DNA of 64,000 nucleotides from Paraspadella gotoi. Its lineage: Eukaryota; Chaetognatha. The stretch is taken from NCBI GenBank assembly GCA_051294375.1, contig CM119270.1:1710091-1774090 (forward strand). Reading direction: 5' to 3'. Of the stretch, positions 13,206-34,135 are shown piece after piece; position 1 is the stretch's first letter, and each line of letters opens with the position of its first letter. The position numbers and the translations under genes are program-made. The notes under the pieces were generated by a model. It was not told where the DNA came from. It saw nothing but the letters and a program-made list of their open reading frames with translations, and ran no database searches.

Positions 13206-13289
13206 GGCATTCTGGATAAAATATCCGAAGATGAAAAGAATTTTGACCTTAAGTTCGTTTTTCTTGTGGACCTTGAAGAAATACAGAGA

Positions 13290-13635
13290 GGAGGGAAGAG
13301 GAGGAGGAGGAGGAGGAGGAGGAGAAATCAGAGGGAGGGCGGAATGAGGGAGGGGAAGAGAGGGGAGGAGGAGGAGGAGGAGAAAGGGGACGATGGGGAA
13401 GAGGAGGAGAGGAGGTGGAGAGCGTAGATGCGGAAGGTTTAGTGTGAGAAGAGGAAAGCAGGAGGATGATGGGATGATGATGATGATGATGATGAATGCA
13501 TGATGATGATGATGATGATGATTGATGACGATGATGATGTGATGATGATGATGATTATGATGATGATCAGGGTATGTGAACGAGCGATTCATGAAGGACG
13601 CGTATCGACTAGAAAGCGAAAGAGAGAGAGGGAGA

Positions 13636-13666
<31 letters not shown>

Positions 13667-13705
13667 GAGAGAGAGAAGAGAGAGAGGAGAGAGAGATAGA
13701 GAGAG

Positions 13706-13736
<31 letters not shown>

Positions 13737-13872
13737 GAGGAAGAGAGAGAGAGAGAGAAAGAGAACTCCTCCAAAAGAAGGCGTCAACAAAGAGAGCAGG
13801 AGAAAGATTTCATTGCAGAAAGAAATGATAAATTATTTACGGTGAAAAAATGTAGATGGCGATCCAGAGGGT
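13290..13872. repeat. Purine-rich and GATGAT repeats
   Basis: GGA-type purine run (13288-13425), GATGAT triplets (13465-13568) and a GA array (13617-13765). No gene. Confidence 0.9.
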
Positions 13873-14910
13873 CTTGGAGGAAAAGGAGGGAGTGGGGGAA
13901 GAAGGGAGAAGGAGGAGAAAGAGAAAGAGGAATAAGAGAAGATTAAAGGAGGAGAAAGAGGGGAGTAGGGGAGAGATGAAGGAGGAAAGGGGAGGGAGGA
14001 AAACAAGAGGAAGAGGAGGAAAGGAAAGAAGAAGAAGAGGAGGGAGAAGGTGAAAAAGAAAAACAAGAGGAAGAGGGGAGGAGAAAAATAAGAGGGAGGA
14101 AGAAGAAGAGGAGGGGGGAAGGTGAAAGAAGAAAAACAAGAGGAAGAGGAGGAGGAGGAAAAAAGAGTGAGGAAGGGGAAGGGTAAAAGAGAAAAGTCTG
14201 GTGAATAAAGGGAGCAAGTTTGTGTGAATGAAAGGAAAAGTCTCGTGAATGAAAGTGAAAAGTCTGGTGAATAAGGTGGAAGAAAATTGGTGAATGAACA
14301 TGAAAAGATTTGTGGTGACTTAGGGAAAAGTTTGGTGAATGAAGAGTGAACAGAAAAAGAGAAAAAGGAAAGAAAACTAACTCGATGTTATAATCATTAA
14401 AGAAAGATCTGTCGACGTCATTAATTACCGGCCGTTTTTTGACATTGGGTTTATCGACAGAATAGAGAGAGCGAAGAGATGAGGAGAGAGAGAGAGAGGG
14501 GAGGAGGAGAAGAGAGGAGAGAGGGAGAAAGAGGAGAAAGAGGGAGAGAGGAGAGTGGAGAAATAGGAAGAGAAGAGAGAGGAGAGAAGAGAGAGAGAGA
14601 GGAGAGATGAAGAAGAGAGAGAGAAGGAAAGAGAGAGAGAGAGGGAAAAGAGAGGAGAGAGAGAGTGAGAGAAGAGAGGAAAGAGGAAGAGGAGGAGAGA
14701 GGAGAGGAGGAGAGAGAGAGAGAGAGAAAGGAAAGAGAGAGGATAGAAGAGAAGAAGCAGAGGGAGAAGGAGAGAGAGAGAGACGAGAAGATCGTGAGAT
14801 GTGTTTGAGAGAGAGGGAGACTAGTGAGAGAGGAGAGAGAGAGAGATGATACGATAGGGAGATGGGAGGAGAGAGAGAGAGAGGAGCGAGAGAGAGGGAG
14901 AGAGGGAGGG

Positions 14911-14972
<62 letters not shown>

Positions 14973-17510
14973 AGAGAAGCAAGAGAGAAAGTAGAGAACA
15001 CCAAAATGACTGAATTTTCCTCCTCTCAGTTTCCGCTTGGCCTCTGCACCAATGGGCGATGCAGAAAATTTTGACCGCTTTGAACTTTTTGCAAGTTTTT
15101 CGCTTTCGCGATTTCTTAATGCCATGTTTAGTCATGCATATTTTATCATGCCCTGTCATCACGCCTAAATAAATATTTGTTCGCTCATTTTTTGGGACAA
15201 CAATATCTATTAGTTTTCCATCTCTTCTCTCTCTCTCTCTCTCGTCTCTCCCTCTCTCTCTCTCTCTCTCTTCTCTCTCTCCTCTCTCTCGTCTCTCTCT
15301 CTCTGTCTTTTCCTCAACCTACTGCGTGCCCATGTTTCCCATCAACCGACGACGACAACGACACGACGACGAGTCGTCTCTTTTGAGCAATAACCAATGA
15401 CGACGCGCGTTAATGCCGTAACAACAGCGGCTCCTTCCTATTCATAACCGACGACGACACAACGGAGACAAAACGACGAAAGACGAAACACGAAACAAAA
15501 CAAAAGACGGCGACGAACACAACACAACAACTTCTACAACGTCGATAAAATCGACCAGAAATCGAGGACAAAGACTCACAACGACCAAAACGATCAAGTT
15601 TGTCCTTAACAAAGACATCAACGGACAAAGAAGGAACAGACAAATTTCACTCGTGAAAACCTCGAAGTTTCATCAGCTGATCGAGTTATTCAGTGATTGG
15701 TGATCAGTGATGTAATAAAATCGAAGAGAAAGTGGTGAGCATAAAATTTAACCCGAACCTTTTGACTCCAAAATTTTTTCCACGAAACCAGAAGGAATTT
15801 AGTTTTGAATCTTGGAAAAGTGAATTACTAAATTCTGTCCCAGAGAGATTTGTCGTTAATGATTGTGACCAAAAGTATAAAAGCATAAGTGGACAAGAAG
15901 AGCTCTTAAGCCAAGGCTTAATCAAATAATCGCTCATTATTCAGTTAAGATTAAAAACTTAAAGAATTTACTTCGATTGTAAAGAAACCTTTTATTAATA
16001 CTAAAAAGAACTTGAAGACGACGTGACGACGACAAACAAGACGAGACGACGACGTCAACGGACGACAACGACGACAACGACACGAAAGGAGGTACTTTGG
16101 ACGCTTCTTTGGGCAACGGTGAAGACGCAAAGGAAAGAACGATTTGGCGTCGGGTAGAAAAAAAAAAAAAGAAAATTTTCAAAGTTGTTTTTTTTTTTAA
16201 AACGCACGGTGAGTCATTTGAGGATTTGTAGGTCGGCTCTGTCGACTGTCAGCTGACTTTTGTTTAGTCTGTAAGCAATGCATGTCAGAAATGTTTTGAC
16301 TCCATTTGGCATGTCCCAATGTTCACGCATGTCCCTAATGATGACTCCACTTGGCATGCCCAATGGTTTTTGACTCCACTAGGATAAGTCTCCAAATGGT
16401 TCTTGACTCCACATGGTGAGTCTGCCATAGTTTAAGACTCCACTTGGCATGTCTTCCAAATGGTTTTGGCATTCGGAGCGCCGTTTTTTCCTTACGTTTC
16501 CCATTTTTTGGCAGCAAAAGAATTTTCTGTTCTTTTGTCCGAGTTTAAAGAGTGAAAATCGAAGAAAATGAAAAAAAGGAGAAAAAAGAGATAAAAGGGA
16601 AAAAAGAGAGAAAAGAGGAAAAGTGATAATTAAGGGTTTTTTTTAAATGTTGATTGTTAGTTAACCTAAATTTCGTTATTCTGAAGAATTACCAACTTGA
16701 AAACTTTGAACATGATTTGAATTGTGATAATAATGAGACATCAATAAAAATAAAATTTTCTAACCAATGAAAAATATTTATGGTGTCAGAGACCAGGAAA
16801 AGATCGGAAATTCTTTAGCGGATTTTTGATGTGCAGATGATGGTTGTTAAAATGTCACATGAACAATTTGGTGATCTCAATAAAGAAAAGTTAGCTACTA
16901 AGATACGAAATTATAAAAAAATCAAAAACAGATTTCAACTTTAAGATGATGTCAAAATCACGGTGATTCGAAAACGAGAAGAATTATTTGGTTAGACTGC
17001 TCTCTCCTCCTCTCTCTCTCTCTCTCTCTCTCTCTTAATTGCCGCAGCATTTTCTACTCCCTGATCTAAATCTTCTTAAAAAATAGAGAGTTCTTATTTA
17101 ACTACATATTATATAGTATTATCATAACATTGATTCCTATACGTACAGTATGATAATAGAAGCTGTAATAGAGAGTAGAGGAAAATGCGCAATGTTAGAG
17201 AGAGTATTGGTACGATAGAATGAAGTGCAGGTCTAAAATACATATTTTATTTAGCTAGGCTGTTTAAGTTCAAGCCTAAAGGAATATTGTTTTTATATAT
17301 TTTCTCTTTTCCTCCTCCTCCCTCCTATAATAAATAGATTTTTTTTAGAATTTTAGAAGAAGAGCTGAATGAGAGAGAAAAGGACGGAAGGAAGAAATAG
17401 AAGGGTAATTAAACAAGCCATCGAACGTGAAAAAAAAAAGGACGAAAAAAGTTCAAAGAATATTCCCTCTATGAGTTGCGTTGACAGGAAGTAGAAAGAG
17501 AAGAAGAGAG

Positions 17511-17546
<36 letters not shown>

Positions 17547-20370
17547 GGACGGAGGGGGAGAGAGAGAGGGAGGGAGACGTAGAGGAGGAAGAGAGAGATG
17601 AGAGAGAGAGAGAGAGAAGAGAGAGAATAAGATAGAATAAAGATTACGAAGAGAGGGAGACGAGAGAGAAGAAGAGGGGAGAATAGAAGCAGAAAAAAAA
17701 GAAGAAATTTCCGCAAGAAACTTCCTTTCATAGTTAAAAGCGCTTCAAAGAAAGCTTTTAAAAAGTATATCGTACAAAATAAAGTAATGTTGTTATAAGA
17801 AAAGCATCCTTCAAAATATATTTTTTCGAATTTTTTTTTACGTGGAAAATATGGTGAAACCTGTACATCAAGTAAATTTTTAAAGTAATTAAATTTAATA
17901 AATTTTAAATGTCATAAATTTAGTGACAAAACACTAATAAAAATAACTATGAGCTCATTTTGATGATGTGAACAGGCATTTCTAAACGCGCAGCGGCAGC
18001 GGCACGGCGGTTGCAGCGGCACGGGGTTTGACCGAGATCATCGGCCTCGTCGGTGCTACATCTGCATTAAAATTTGACTATTTCTTTAGGTTGAAAAAGT
18101 TCGATGCTATTTTTCTTTTACTATATTGGACTTCATATTTCTTGTTGTAAAGGGATCAAAAAAATAACGAGAAAGAGAAAGGAAAATAAAAAGAACGAAA
18201 TAGGAAAGAAGAAAAAGAAAATGAAATTAGGAAATCAAAAGGGGAAAGAGAAAGAAAACTCAGTAGTTTTAACCTAAAATAAAAACAAACAAACCGTTGA
18301 TGTTAACCAAATACCAGGGGTAAAACCATAAGCCCAACATTTGATCCATTTATAATATAATTATTTGGGACAATATGATTCCCCTGCAAAGAAAAAATGA
18401 CTATTACAATTCTATCTCTGAAATAAACCATTAAGCTTATCACTGGATCCTCTTGAAAGGGATAAGAGGAAAATGAAATAAAAGAATAGTATGATCACTG
18501 CATTATCTTAAGTTTGACTGTTAAGTAGCTATTTTATATATTGCTTATATCTGTAGGTCAAATACGAGAAGAAATAAAGAGTAAGAAAAAAGAAAATAAT
18601 TAAAGAAAGAAAACCGTTACTAATAAAAAAAAAAACCGAAGCCTCCGGGTACCATTAAGCCCACTTTATCCTTTAGTTTGACAGTCCCTGCAGAATTGCT
18701 ATACATTCGCATCCCTTATAACCATCTTTCATGATCTCTTAAGCAAAAGAAATGAGAAAATAATGAAAAATGGAAATAAACGAAAAGTTTTCACCGTCCG
18801 AATACGACAACTTCTCAACGTCTTTTTTTTCATATCTCCTCCTCCCCTCTCCCTCCTCTCTTCTTCTCTCTCTAGAAAAAAACTAATATATATTCAGAAA
18901 TTTCCGCCGCAATGTGGTTCCGCCCTTCCTTCTTAGTTCCTTTTTCCTTTTCATCCCTTCCTCCTTCTTCTTTCCTCTTCTCCCCCTTTCTCCTTCCCCT
19001 CTCCCTATCTCTCCCCCTCTCTCCCTATCCCTCCCCCTCTCTCTTTATCCTCCACCCTTCTCTCCCTCTCTACCACCTTGTCCATTTCCTTGCGTTTGCC
19101 TTTCATCGAGCGGATTTCCTTTTGTTATGACGACGACGACCGACGAGCGACGAACAAACGCAAAACGACAAAATGATGGTGTCCATTTGGAATTCATCCT
19201 TGTACTTTTCATGATATAAGGAAAAAAGCTACGACGACAAGAATGAAAAGACGGAGCATGAATGCGATGATGACGATTATGAATGCGATGATGACGTCGA
19301 TGAAATGCGATGATGACGAGGATGAATGCAATGCTGATGAGACAATGAATGCAAGGATGAATACGTTGAATACCTGTTGACAATGGTGAAGTCCGAATGT
19401 GTCGATATAAATGCAATCATGACATTTATGAATGTCATGTTGAAGTAAATGAAGGTGATTAATGAATGATAGAAATGCTATGACGACGACTATGAATGCA
19501 ATGATGACAACAATGAATTCAAGAGATGACGCGAGATAATGCAATAATTAATGTGATGATGATATTGATTAATTATGACAATGATGTGCTGCGATGATGA
19601 TGAATGCAATGATGACAAACGATGAATGCATATGATACAACGATTGAAAGCAATGATGACGAGATGAATCAAATGATGTGACGAAAAGAAGGCGACGATT
19701 ATGATAACGATGATGATACTGATATTGAAAATGATAACCGATAAGCTGCGATGACAAGCTTCTTCAGTTTCAAAGAATTCATCAAATAAGTCGGGCGCTG
19801 TTCTAAGGAGTTAAGTTTTGTCAAAAATATAAGGCTTTCGCCTGTCAAACAAATATTTTTTTGTTTTGTTTGTGTTTGTTGATGTGAACGCGATTTTTTT
19901 ATCCTTTTTTTTGCGTGTGAGTAATCTCACAAGTCCTCACAAATTTTACAAGTTTTTCCTTCTTTTTTTCACTTTTTTCACGGAGCTTACCATCTTTCAA
20001 ATCATTTAGTGAATTACTTGAGCGAATCACCTCATAAAGAGTTTTTCGTCATTATTTCACACCTCACAGGAATTCTAAAATTTTCTACAATCATCAGCAA
20101 GCGACGTACTAATTATTATTACTATTACTATTACGGTATCGTACTATCGTATTTACTTTTTTTCGTTTTTTATTTTTCTTTATCTTCCATCTTTATCTTT
20201 CTTTCCTCTTTTATTTCTTTTTCCTCCTTTTACTTCTCTCCTTTCTTTTCTTTCCTCCATTTTCCTTCTTTCCTTTCTTCCTCTGGTCTTCCTCCATTTG
20301 TTTTTCTCGCGATTCCGCCTCTCGCGAGTTTTTCCTAATCACGCTCTCATCTCTTCTCTCTCTCATCTCT

Positions 20371-20411
<41 letters not shown>

Positions 20412-20558
20412 TCCTCTCTCCTCGTTATCTTGTTGTTCTGCTTCACAATTCGTCTTTTTTTGTCGTAAAAAAAAATTGCTAACTCAATTGTTAAATTGAA
20501 TCGGGAAATGGAAGGAAGTTAAAACATCGCTCCCGCTCGTCTCTCTTCTTTCTCTTTC

Positions 20559-20589
<31 letters not shown>

Positions 20590-20614
20590 CTCTCTCGTCT
20601 CTCTTCTCTCTCTC

Positions 20615-20648
<34 letters not shown>

Positions 20649-21257
20649 CTCTCACTCTCCTTCTCTCTCTTCTTCACACACGCTCTCTACTCTCCAACTC
20701 TCCCACTCAATTTATTTCTTCCAAAGCCTTGAAAGTTACAAATGTGACGATTTCCCTATCGACTCTCTCTCTCTCTTCTCTCTTCTCTCCTCTCTTTCTC
20801 TCTCTTCTCTCTCTCTCTCTCTCTCTCATTCTCTCTCTCTCTCTTCTCTCTCTCTTTTTCTCTCTCACATCGAGCTCGTCTTGTCTAAAGTCCTTGTGAC
20901 GTCATTTTCTTCTCTCTTTTGCATTTTTTGTTCTTTTTTTCTTTTTTCCTTTTTTGCTATCTTCTGGTTGTTTTTCCTCCTTCCATCTTTAACAAAAATT
21001 CCGACGGGTGGTTTATTATGCCTTAAAATAGAAAATAATATTAAATATATTTAACAGACCCTGACAAAACGTTTAGGAGGTATTTTTTTGCTAAGTGTTA
21101 CCTGAACGTTTACAACGTCTGCAGAAAAATTATTTTCTTATTCGTTTTGAAAACAATTGAAAACCGTTTTAATTTGTGAAGTACGAATCAAATAGATCGG
21201 GGACACTATGTATTTAAATATATATAAAACTTTTTGATATAATATAATAATAATATA
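13873..21257. repeat. Large repeat block, copy 1
   Basis: First of three head-to-tail copies (others 22255-29960 and 30403-39003). Shared order: purine tract; GACTGAATTTTCCTCCTCTC; CGA triplets; the CTCCACTTGGCATGTC minisatellite (16300-16480); the TTTGGTGATCTCAATAAAG region; the GCAGCGGCAGCGGC hexamer (17990); CCGCCGCAATG; the ATGAATGC minisatellite (19230-19750); TTACTTGAGCGAATCAC; CT arrays; the TTTTTGATATAATATAATAA end. Copies differ by frequent one-base indels. No intact gene in any copy. Confidence 0.95.
14455..14990. repeat. Homopurine tract of over 500 bases
   Basis: Almost only G and A on the + strand (GAGAGAG with GGAG variations); with 13290-14190 it forms a strongly purine-biased region of about 1.6 kb. 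Equivalent tracts lie at 22860-23130 and 30403-30720 in the other block copies. Confidence 0.9.
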
Positions 21258-22014
21258 TTGTGGCGGTATTTCACACCGCCTCCACTTTTCCACCATCCTT
21301 CAGCCAAATCCATTGGCTCAGAGGGGGAAAACACACCATCCCAAGTGTAGGGTCCATACCACAGTCTAACGACTTCCCTCTGCGTTGCAAAAGCGAGACC
21401 GTCCTAGTGTAAACCGCGCCAGTACTGGAGGCGTCCACTGAGGGTCGCGAAGCCCCAAAGCAACAGTGAGATGCCCCATCCCAATGGCATCACAGGCAAA
21501 CCCGGCTGTGCCATAGTGGTGAGCCCCTACTATCGAACACGCAACCTTTCAGGGTAATACGCTACGACAAACGCCTATGCCCTGCCGACTTTGTGGTACG
21601 CGACGACAAACGCCTCATAGCCCCTGGGGTACGCTACGACAAACGACCTATCCCCCACAACTCGCGCTCTCTCTCTCTCCCACTATGGCAAACAGTCTTG
21701 TCAGACACCTTCAGCTTGAGGAACCTGAGTGATTTGGTCTGCGCCGGGATCCTTGGCGGTATATTACACCGCCTCACTTCCACCAGTCTTCAGCCAAATC
21801 CATTTGGCTCAGAGGGGAACACACCATCCCAAGTGTAGTGTTCCATCCACAGTCCTAACGACTTCCCGCTGCGTTGGCAAAGCGAACCGTCCTAGGGTAA
21901 CCGCGCCAGTGACTGGAGCGTCACGAGGCGTCGGAAAGCCCCCAAATGCCAACAGTGAGATTGCCCCATCCCAATGGGCATCACAGCAACCCGGCTTTGC
22001 CATAAATATAAATA
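21258..22014 (+). mobile_element. Two TTGTGGCGG repeat units at the end of block copy 1
   Basis: Unit 1 (21258-21520) and unit 2 (about 21755-22004) share TGGCGGTAT, ACACCGCCTC, TTCAGCCAAATCCA, GGCTCAGAGGGG, CACACCATCCCAAGTGTAG and an end with GAGATGCCCCATCC and GCCATAGT. Between them is a short array of TACGCTACGACAAACGCC (21555-21650). No coding capacity. The 3' end resembles the end of SINE family 2, so these are probably SINE-like elements. Confidence 0.7.
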
Positions 22015-22229
22015 TTGTGGCAGTATTAAAGAGACGAAGTTTCAGATCGAGAATATTTATGCCCAACGATAATACAGAAATCAATTCCAAATAAGGCTAA
22101 GTCTAAAACCCATAACAATAAACTGTACAGAGAGACCGGTGAGGACAGCCCGGGTAGAGAGTGTGGTGACCGGTGATCGCCATGATTGGGGAGAGAGAGA
22201 TGATCGGATGCAGGTCGCATCTCTCTCTT
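22015..22229 (+). mobile_element. TTGTGGCAG element, cut by a gap
   Basis: Begins TTGTGGCAGTATTAAAGAG and matches 37677-37900 up to the CGGATG region, then stops at a 25-N gap. Non-coding. Confidence 0.75.
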
Positions 22230-22254
22230 NNNNNNNNNNNNNNNNNNNNNNNNN

Positions 22255-29960
<7,706 letters not shown>

Positions 29961-30377
29961 GGGGGCGGTAGGAAACGCGGTTGACCGAACGAGAGTAAAA
30001 TTCCTCTCCGACAAAAACCGCTGTAAGGGAAATATCGCTCTCATCTTTCACACACACCTCTCATCATTCTCACTCTCTCTCTCCCCCTATCTCTCTCCCT
30101 ATCGTACATGGAAACCAATTTTTGTCTCCATAGCAACGAGGCAATGGACCGTGACGTCACCTCTCTATGGGTCACTCTCGTTTTCATGCGAGAAGAAGGA
30201 AGGATCAAACCAGTCTTATTTTTTTTTCTCTTACACCGGTCCCCCTGTCTGTTTCTGTCCCTCTTCTCTCTCTCAGCGTCTCCCTTCATCTCTCTGGAAT
30301 CTCTCAGCTCGATGTATACGGTCTCTCTCGTTTCTCTCTTCGCTCTCATCTCCCCTCATCTCTCTCTCTCTCTCTCT
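29961..30377. other. Spacer between block copies 2 and 3
   Basis: Partly unique sequence (29965-30030), then CT-rich sequence running into a 25-N gap. The open frames here are pyrimidine-derived. No gene recognised. Confidence 0.5.
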
Positions 30378-30680
30378 NNNNNNNNNNNNNNNNNNNNNNN
30401 NNGAGGAGGAGATGAGAGGAGGAGATGTGGAGAAGAGAGGAGAGAGGAAAGAATGAGAGGAATGTGAGAGGGCAGAGGATAGACGAGAGGAGATAGAGAG
30501 GAGAGAAGAAGAGGTGAGAGAGAGTGGGAGAGATGAGGGAAGAGGAGAGAGAGAGAGAGAGAGAGAGAAGAGGAAGAGAGAGAGCAGAGACGGGAGGAGA
30601 GAGAGAGAGAGGGAGAGAGGGAGAGAGAGAAAGAGGAGAGAGAGAGGAGAGAGAAGAAGGAGAGAGAGGAGACGTGAGCC

Positions 30681-30716
<36 letters not shown>

Positions 30717-30960
30717 CAAGAAGACGAAAGGAGAACACCATATGACTGAATTTCCTCCTCTCAGTTTTCCCTTGGCCTCTCACCAATGGGGCGATGGAAA
30801 AATTTTGACACTTTGAACTTTTTCGCAGTTTTTCGCATTCGCATTTCTTATGCCAATGTTTGTCATGCATATTTTATCATGCCCTGTCATTCACACGCCT
30901 AAATAAATATTTGTTCGCTCATTTTTGACAACAATATCCTATTAGTTTCTCTCTCTCTCT

Positions 30961-30997
<37 letters not shown>

Positions 30998-31775
30998 CTC
31001 TCTCTTCTCTCTCTCTCTTCTCTCTCTTCCTCATTTCACTCCTACTGCGTGCCCATGTTTTCTCATCACCACGACGACAACGACGACGACGACGACGTCG
31101 TCTGCTTTTGAGCAAATAACTAACGACGACCGCGTTAAATGCCGTAACAACACAGCGGCTCCTTCCTATTCAACCGCGACGACTACAACGAAACGACAAA
31201 CACGAAACAACAACACACAACAACAAAAGACGGCGACAACACAACACCAACAACTTCTACAACGTCGATCAAAATCGGACCCAGAAATCGAGGACAAAAG
31301 ACTCACAACGACCAAAACGACATAGTTTGTCCTTAACAAAAAGACATCAACACAAAGAAGGAACGAGCAATTCACTCTGTGAAAACCTCGAAGTTATCAT
31401 CAGTGATCGGTTTCAGTGATTGGTGATCAAGTGTTATAATAAATCTGAGAGAATGGTGAGCATAAAAGTTTAACCCGAACCTTTTGACTCAAAATTTTTT
31501 TCACGAAACAGAAGGAATTTCGTTTTGAATCTTGGAAAAGTGAATTACTAAATTCTGTTCGCCAGAGAGATTTGGTCGTTAATGATTGTGACAACAAGAA
31601 TAAAGCATAAGTGGACAAGGAAGAGCTCTTAAAGCGCAAGGCTTAAATCAAATAATCGCTCATTTTCAGTTAAGATTAAAAACTTAAAGAATTTTACTTT
31701 CGATTGTAACAGAACCTTTTATTTAATTACTAAAAAAGAACTGAAGACGACGCATGACGACGACAACACGAAGAC

Positions 31776-31807
<32 letters not shown>

Positions 31808-32720
31808 CACGAAAGGAGGTACTTTGACGCTCTTGGCAACGACAGACGCAAACGAAAGAAACGATTGGCGTCGGGTAGAAAAAAAAAAGAATTTTGCAAA
31901 GTTGTTTTTTTTTTAAAACGCGGTGAGATGTCATTTTTGAGAGATTTGTAGGTCGGTCTGTTAGCGACTGTCAGCTGACTTGTGTTTTTAGATCTGTTAG
32001 CAATGGCATGTCGAAAATGTTTTGACTCCATTTGGCATGTCCCAATGATTTTTGATTCCACTTGGCATGTTCCTAATGTTTGACTCCACTTGGCATGCCC
32101 CACCCAATGGTTTTGACTCCACTAGGAATGTCTCCAATGGTTTTGACTCCACATGGTGAGTCTGCCATAGTTTAAACTCCACTTGGCATGTCTCAAATGG
32201 TTTTGGCATTCGAGCGCCTTTTTTCCCTTCGTTTCCCATTTTTTGGCAGCAAAAGAATTTTCTGTTCTTTGTCGAGTTTAAAGTGAAAATCGAAGAAAAT
32301 GAAAAAAAGGAGAAAAAAAGAGAATAAAAGGGAAAAAAAGGAGAGAAAAGAGAAAAGTGATATTAAGGTTTTTTTTTAAATGTTGATTGGTAGTTAACCT
32401 AAATCGTTTATTTACTGATAGAATTACAACTTGAAAACTTTGAACATGATTTGATTGTGATAATAATGAGACATCAGAAAATAAAATTTTCTAACCATAA
32501 AAATATTTATGGTGTCAGAGACCAGAAAGATGGAATTCTTTAGCGGATTTTTTGATGTGGCAGATGATGGTTGTTAAAAATGTCACATGAACAATTTGGT
32601 GATCTCAATAAAGAGTTAGTTACTAAGATACGAAAATTTAAAAAAATCAAAAACAGATTTCAACTTTAGATGATGTCAAAATCACGTGATTCGAAACGAG
32701 AAGAATTTTGGTGACACTTG

Positions 32721-32755
<35 letters not shown>

Positions 32756-32839
32756 TCTCTCTCTCCTCTCTCTCATCTCTCTTCTCTCTCTCTCTCTTAT
32801 CCCCTCCCCCTGTCTCTCAAATCTGTTTAAAAAAGGTGT

Positions 32840-33924
32840 TTCCTTATTTTTTTTCTTACAATAAAAAATTTCTGAATTAATTCTTAAGTCAGTAAAAGCG
32901 AACGAGGACGAGAAAAATGATGGAAGAGGAACTCAGGAGAGACAAGAGAAATGAGAATAAGCAAAGCAATAGAGAAGACGAGTCAATTAAAAGCCACTCG
33001 ATCTCGGCGTGATAAAAAAAAGGGACCGAAAAAAGTCAAAAGAATATTCCCTCTAATTGAGTTGCCTTGACAGGAACGTGAGCAAAAGAAGAGAGAGAAG
33101 AGAGAAGATGAGAGAGAGAGACGCGAGCAGAGAGAGAGAGGTGGATGTGCAGAGAGAGAGAGGGAGAGAGATGAGAGATGAGAGAGAGATGAGAGAGAGG
33201 ATGAGAGAGAGCAGAGAGAGAGAGAGAGATTTAAACATAGACAGAGAGAGAGGAGAAGAGAGAGTAGATGATATGAGAGAGAGAGAGAGAGACGAGACAG
33301 ATGAGAGAGAGAGAGAATTAAAGATAGACAAGATAAAAAAAGAAGAATTTCCGTACAAGATTCTTCTAGTTAAAAGCGCTTCTAAAGAAAGCTTTAAAAA
33401 GTATCTTAACACAAATAAAGTAATGTTGTTATAGAAAAGCATCCTCAAAATATATTTTCGAATTTTTTTTTACGTGAAAATTGTGACAATCTCTCTCTGG
33501 GNNNNNNNNNNNNNNNNNNNNNNNNNGTTTCTTTTTTTTTTCTACAATAAAAATTCTGAATTATTCTTAGTCAGGAAAAGCGAAGAGAGAGAAAAAGAGA
33601 GAGACAGAGAGAGAAAGAGANNNNNNNNNNNNNNNNNNNNNNNNNNNNNNNNNNNNNNNNNNNNNNNNNNNNNNNNNNNNNNNNNNNNNNNNNNNNNNNN
33701 NNNNNNNNNNNNNNNNNNNNNNNNNNNNNNNNNNNNNNNNNNNNNNNNNNNNNNNNNNNNNNNNNNNNNNNNNNNNNNNNNNNNNNNNNNNNNNNNNNNN
33801 NNNNNNNNNNNNNNNNNNNNNNNNNNNNNNNNNNNNNNNNNNNNNNNNNNNNNNNNNNNNNNNNNNNNNNNNNNNNNNNNNNNNNNNNNNNNNNNNNNNN
33901 NNNNNNNNNNNNNNNNNNNNNNNN

Positions 33925-33959
<35 letters not shown>

Positions 33960-34135
33960 AAAGATAGACAGATAAAAAAAGAAGAAATTTCCGCTAAAAT
34001 TCTTTCATAGTTAAAAGCGCTTCAAAGAAAGGCTTTAAAAAGTATCTTAACAAAATAAAGTAATGTTGTTATAAGAAAAGCATCCTTCAAAATATATTTT
34101 TTCGAATTTTTTTTACGTGAAAATTGTGACAATGT
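32840..34135. repeat. Local direct duplication inside block copy 3
   Basis: The stretch around 32840-33490 (ending CGAATTTTTTTTTACGTG) recurs at 33527-34135 after a 25-N gap (33502-33526); a further 304-base N gap interrupts the second copy. Block copies 1 and 2 have it once, so this is probably gap overfilling. Confidence 0.85.

Noticed and set aside
13943-15004. 353-residue Ser/Leu-rich frame on the minus strand
   Set aside because: Pure CTCTCT translation opposite the homopurine tract; open because the repeat lacks stop codons.
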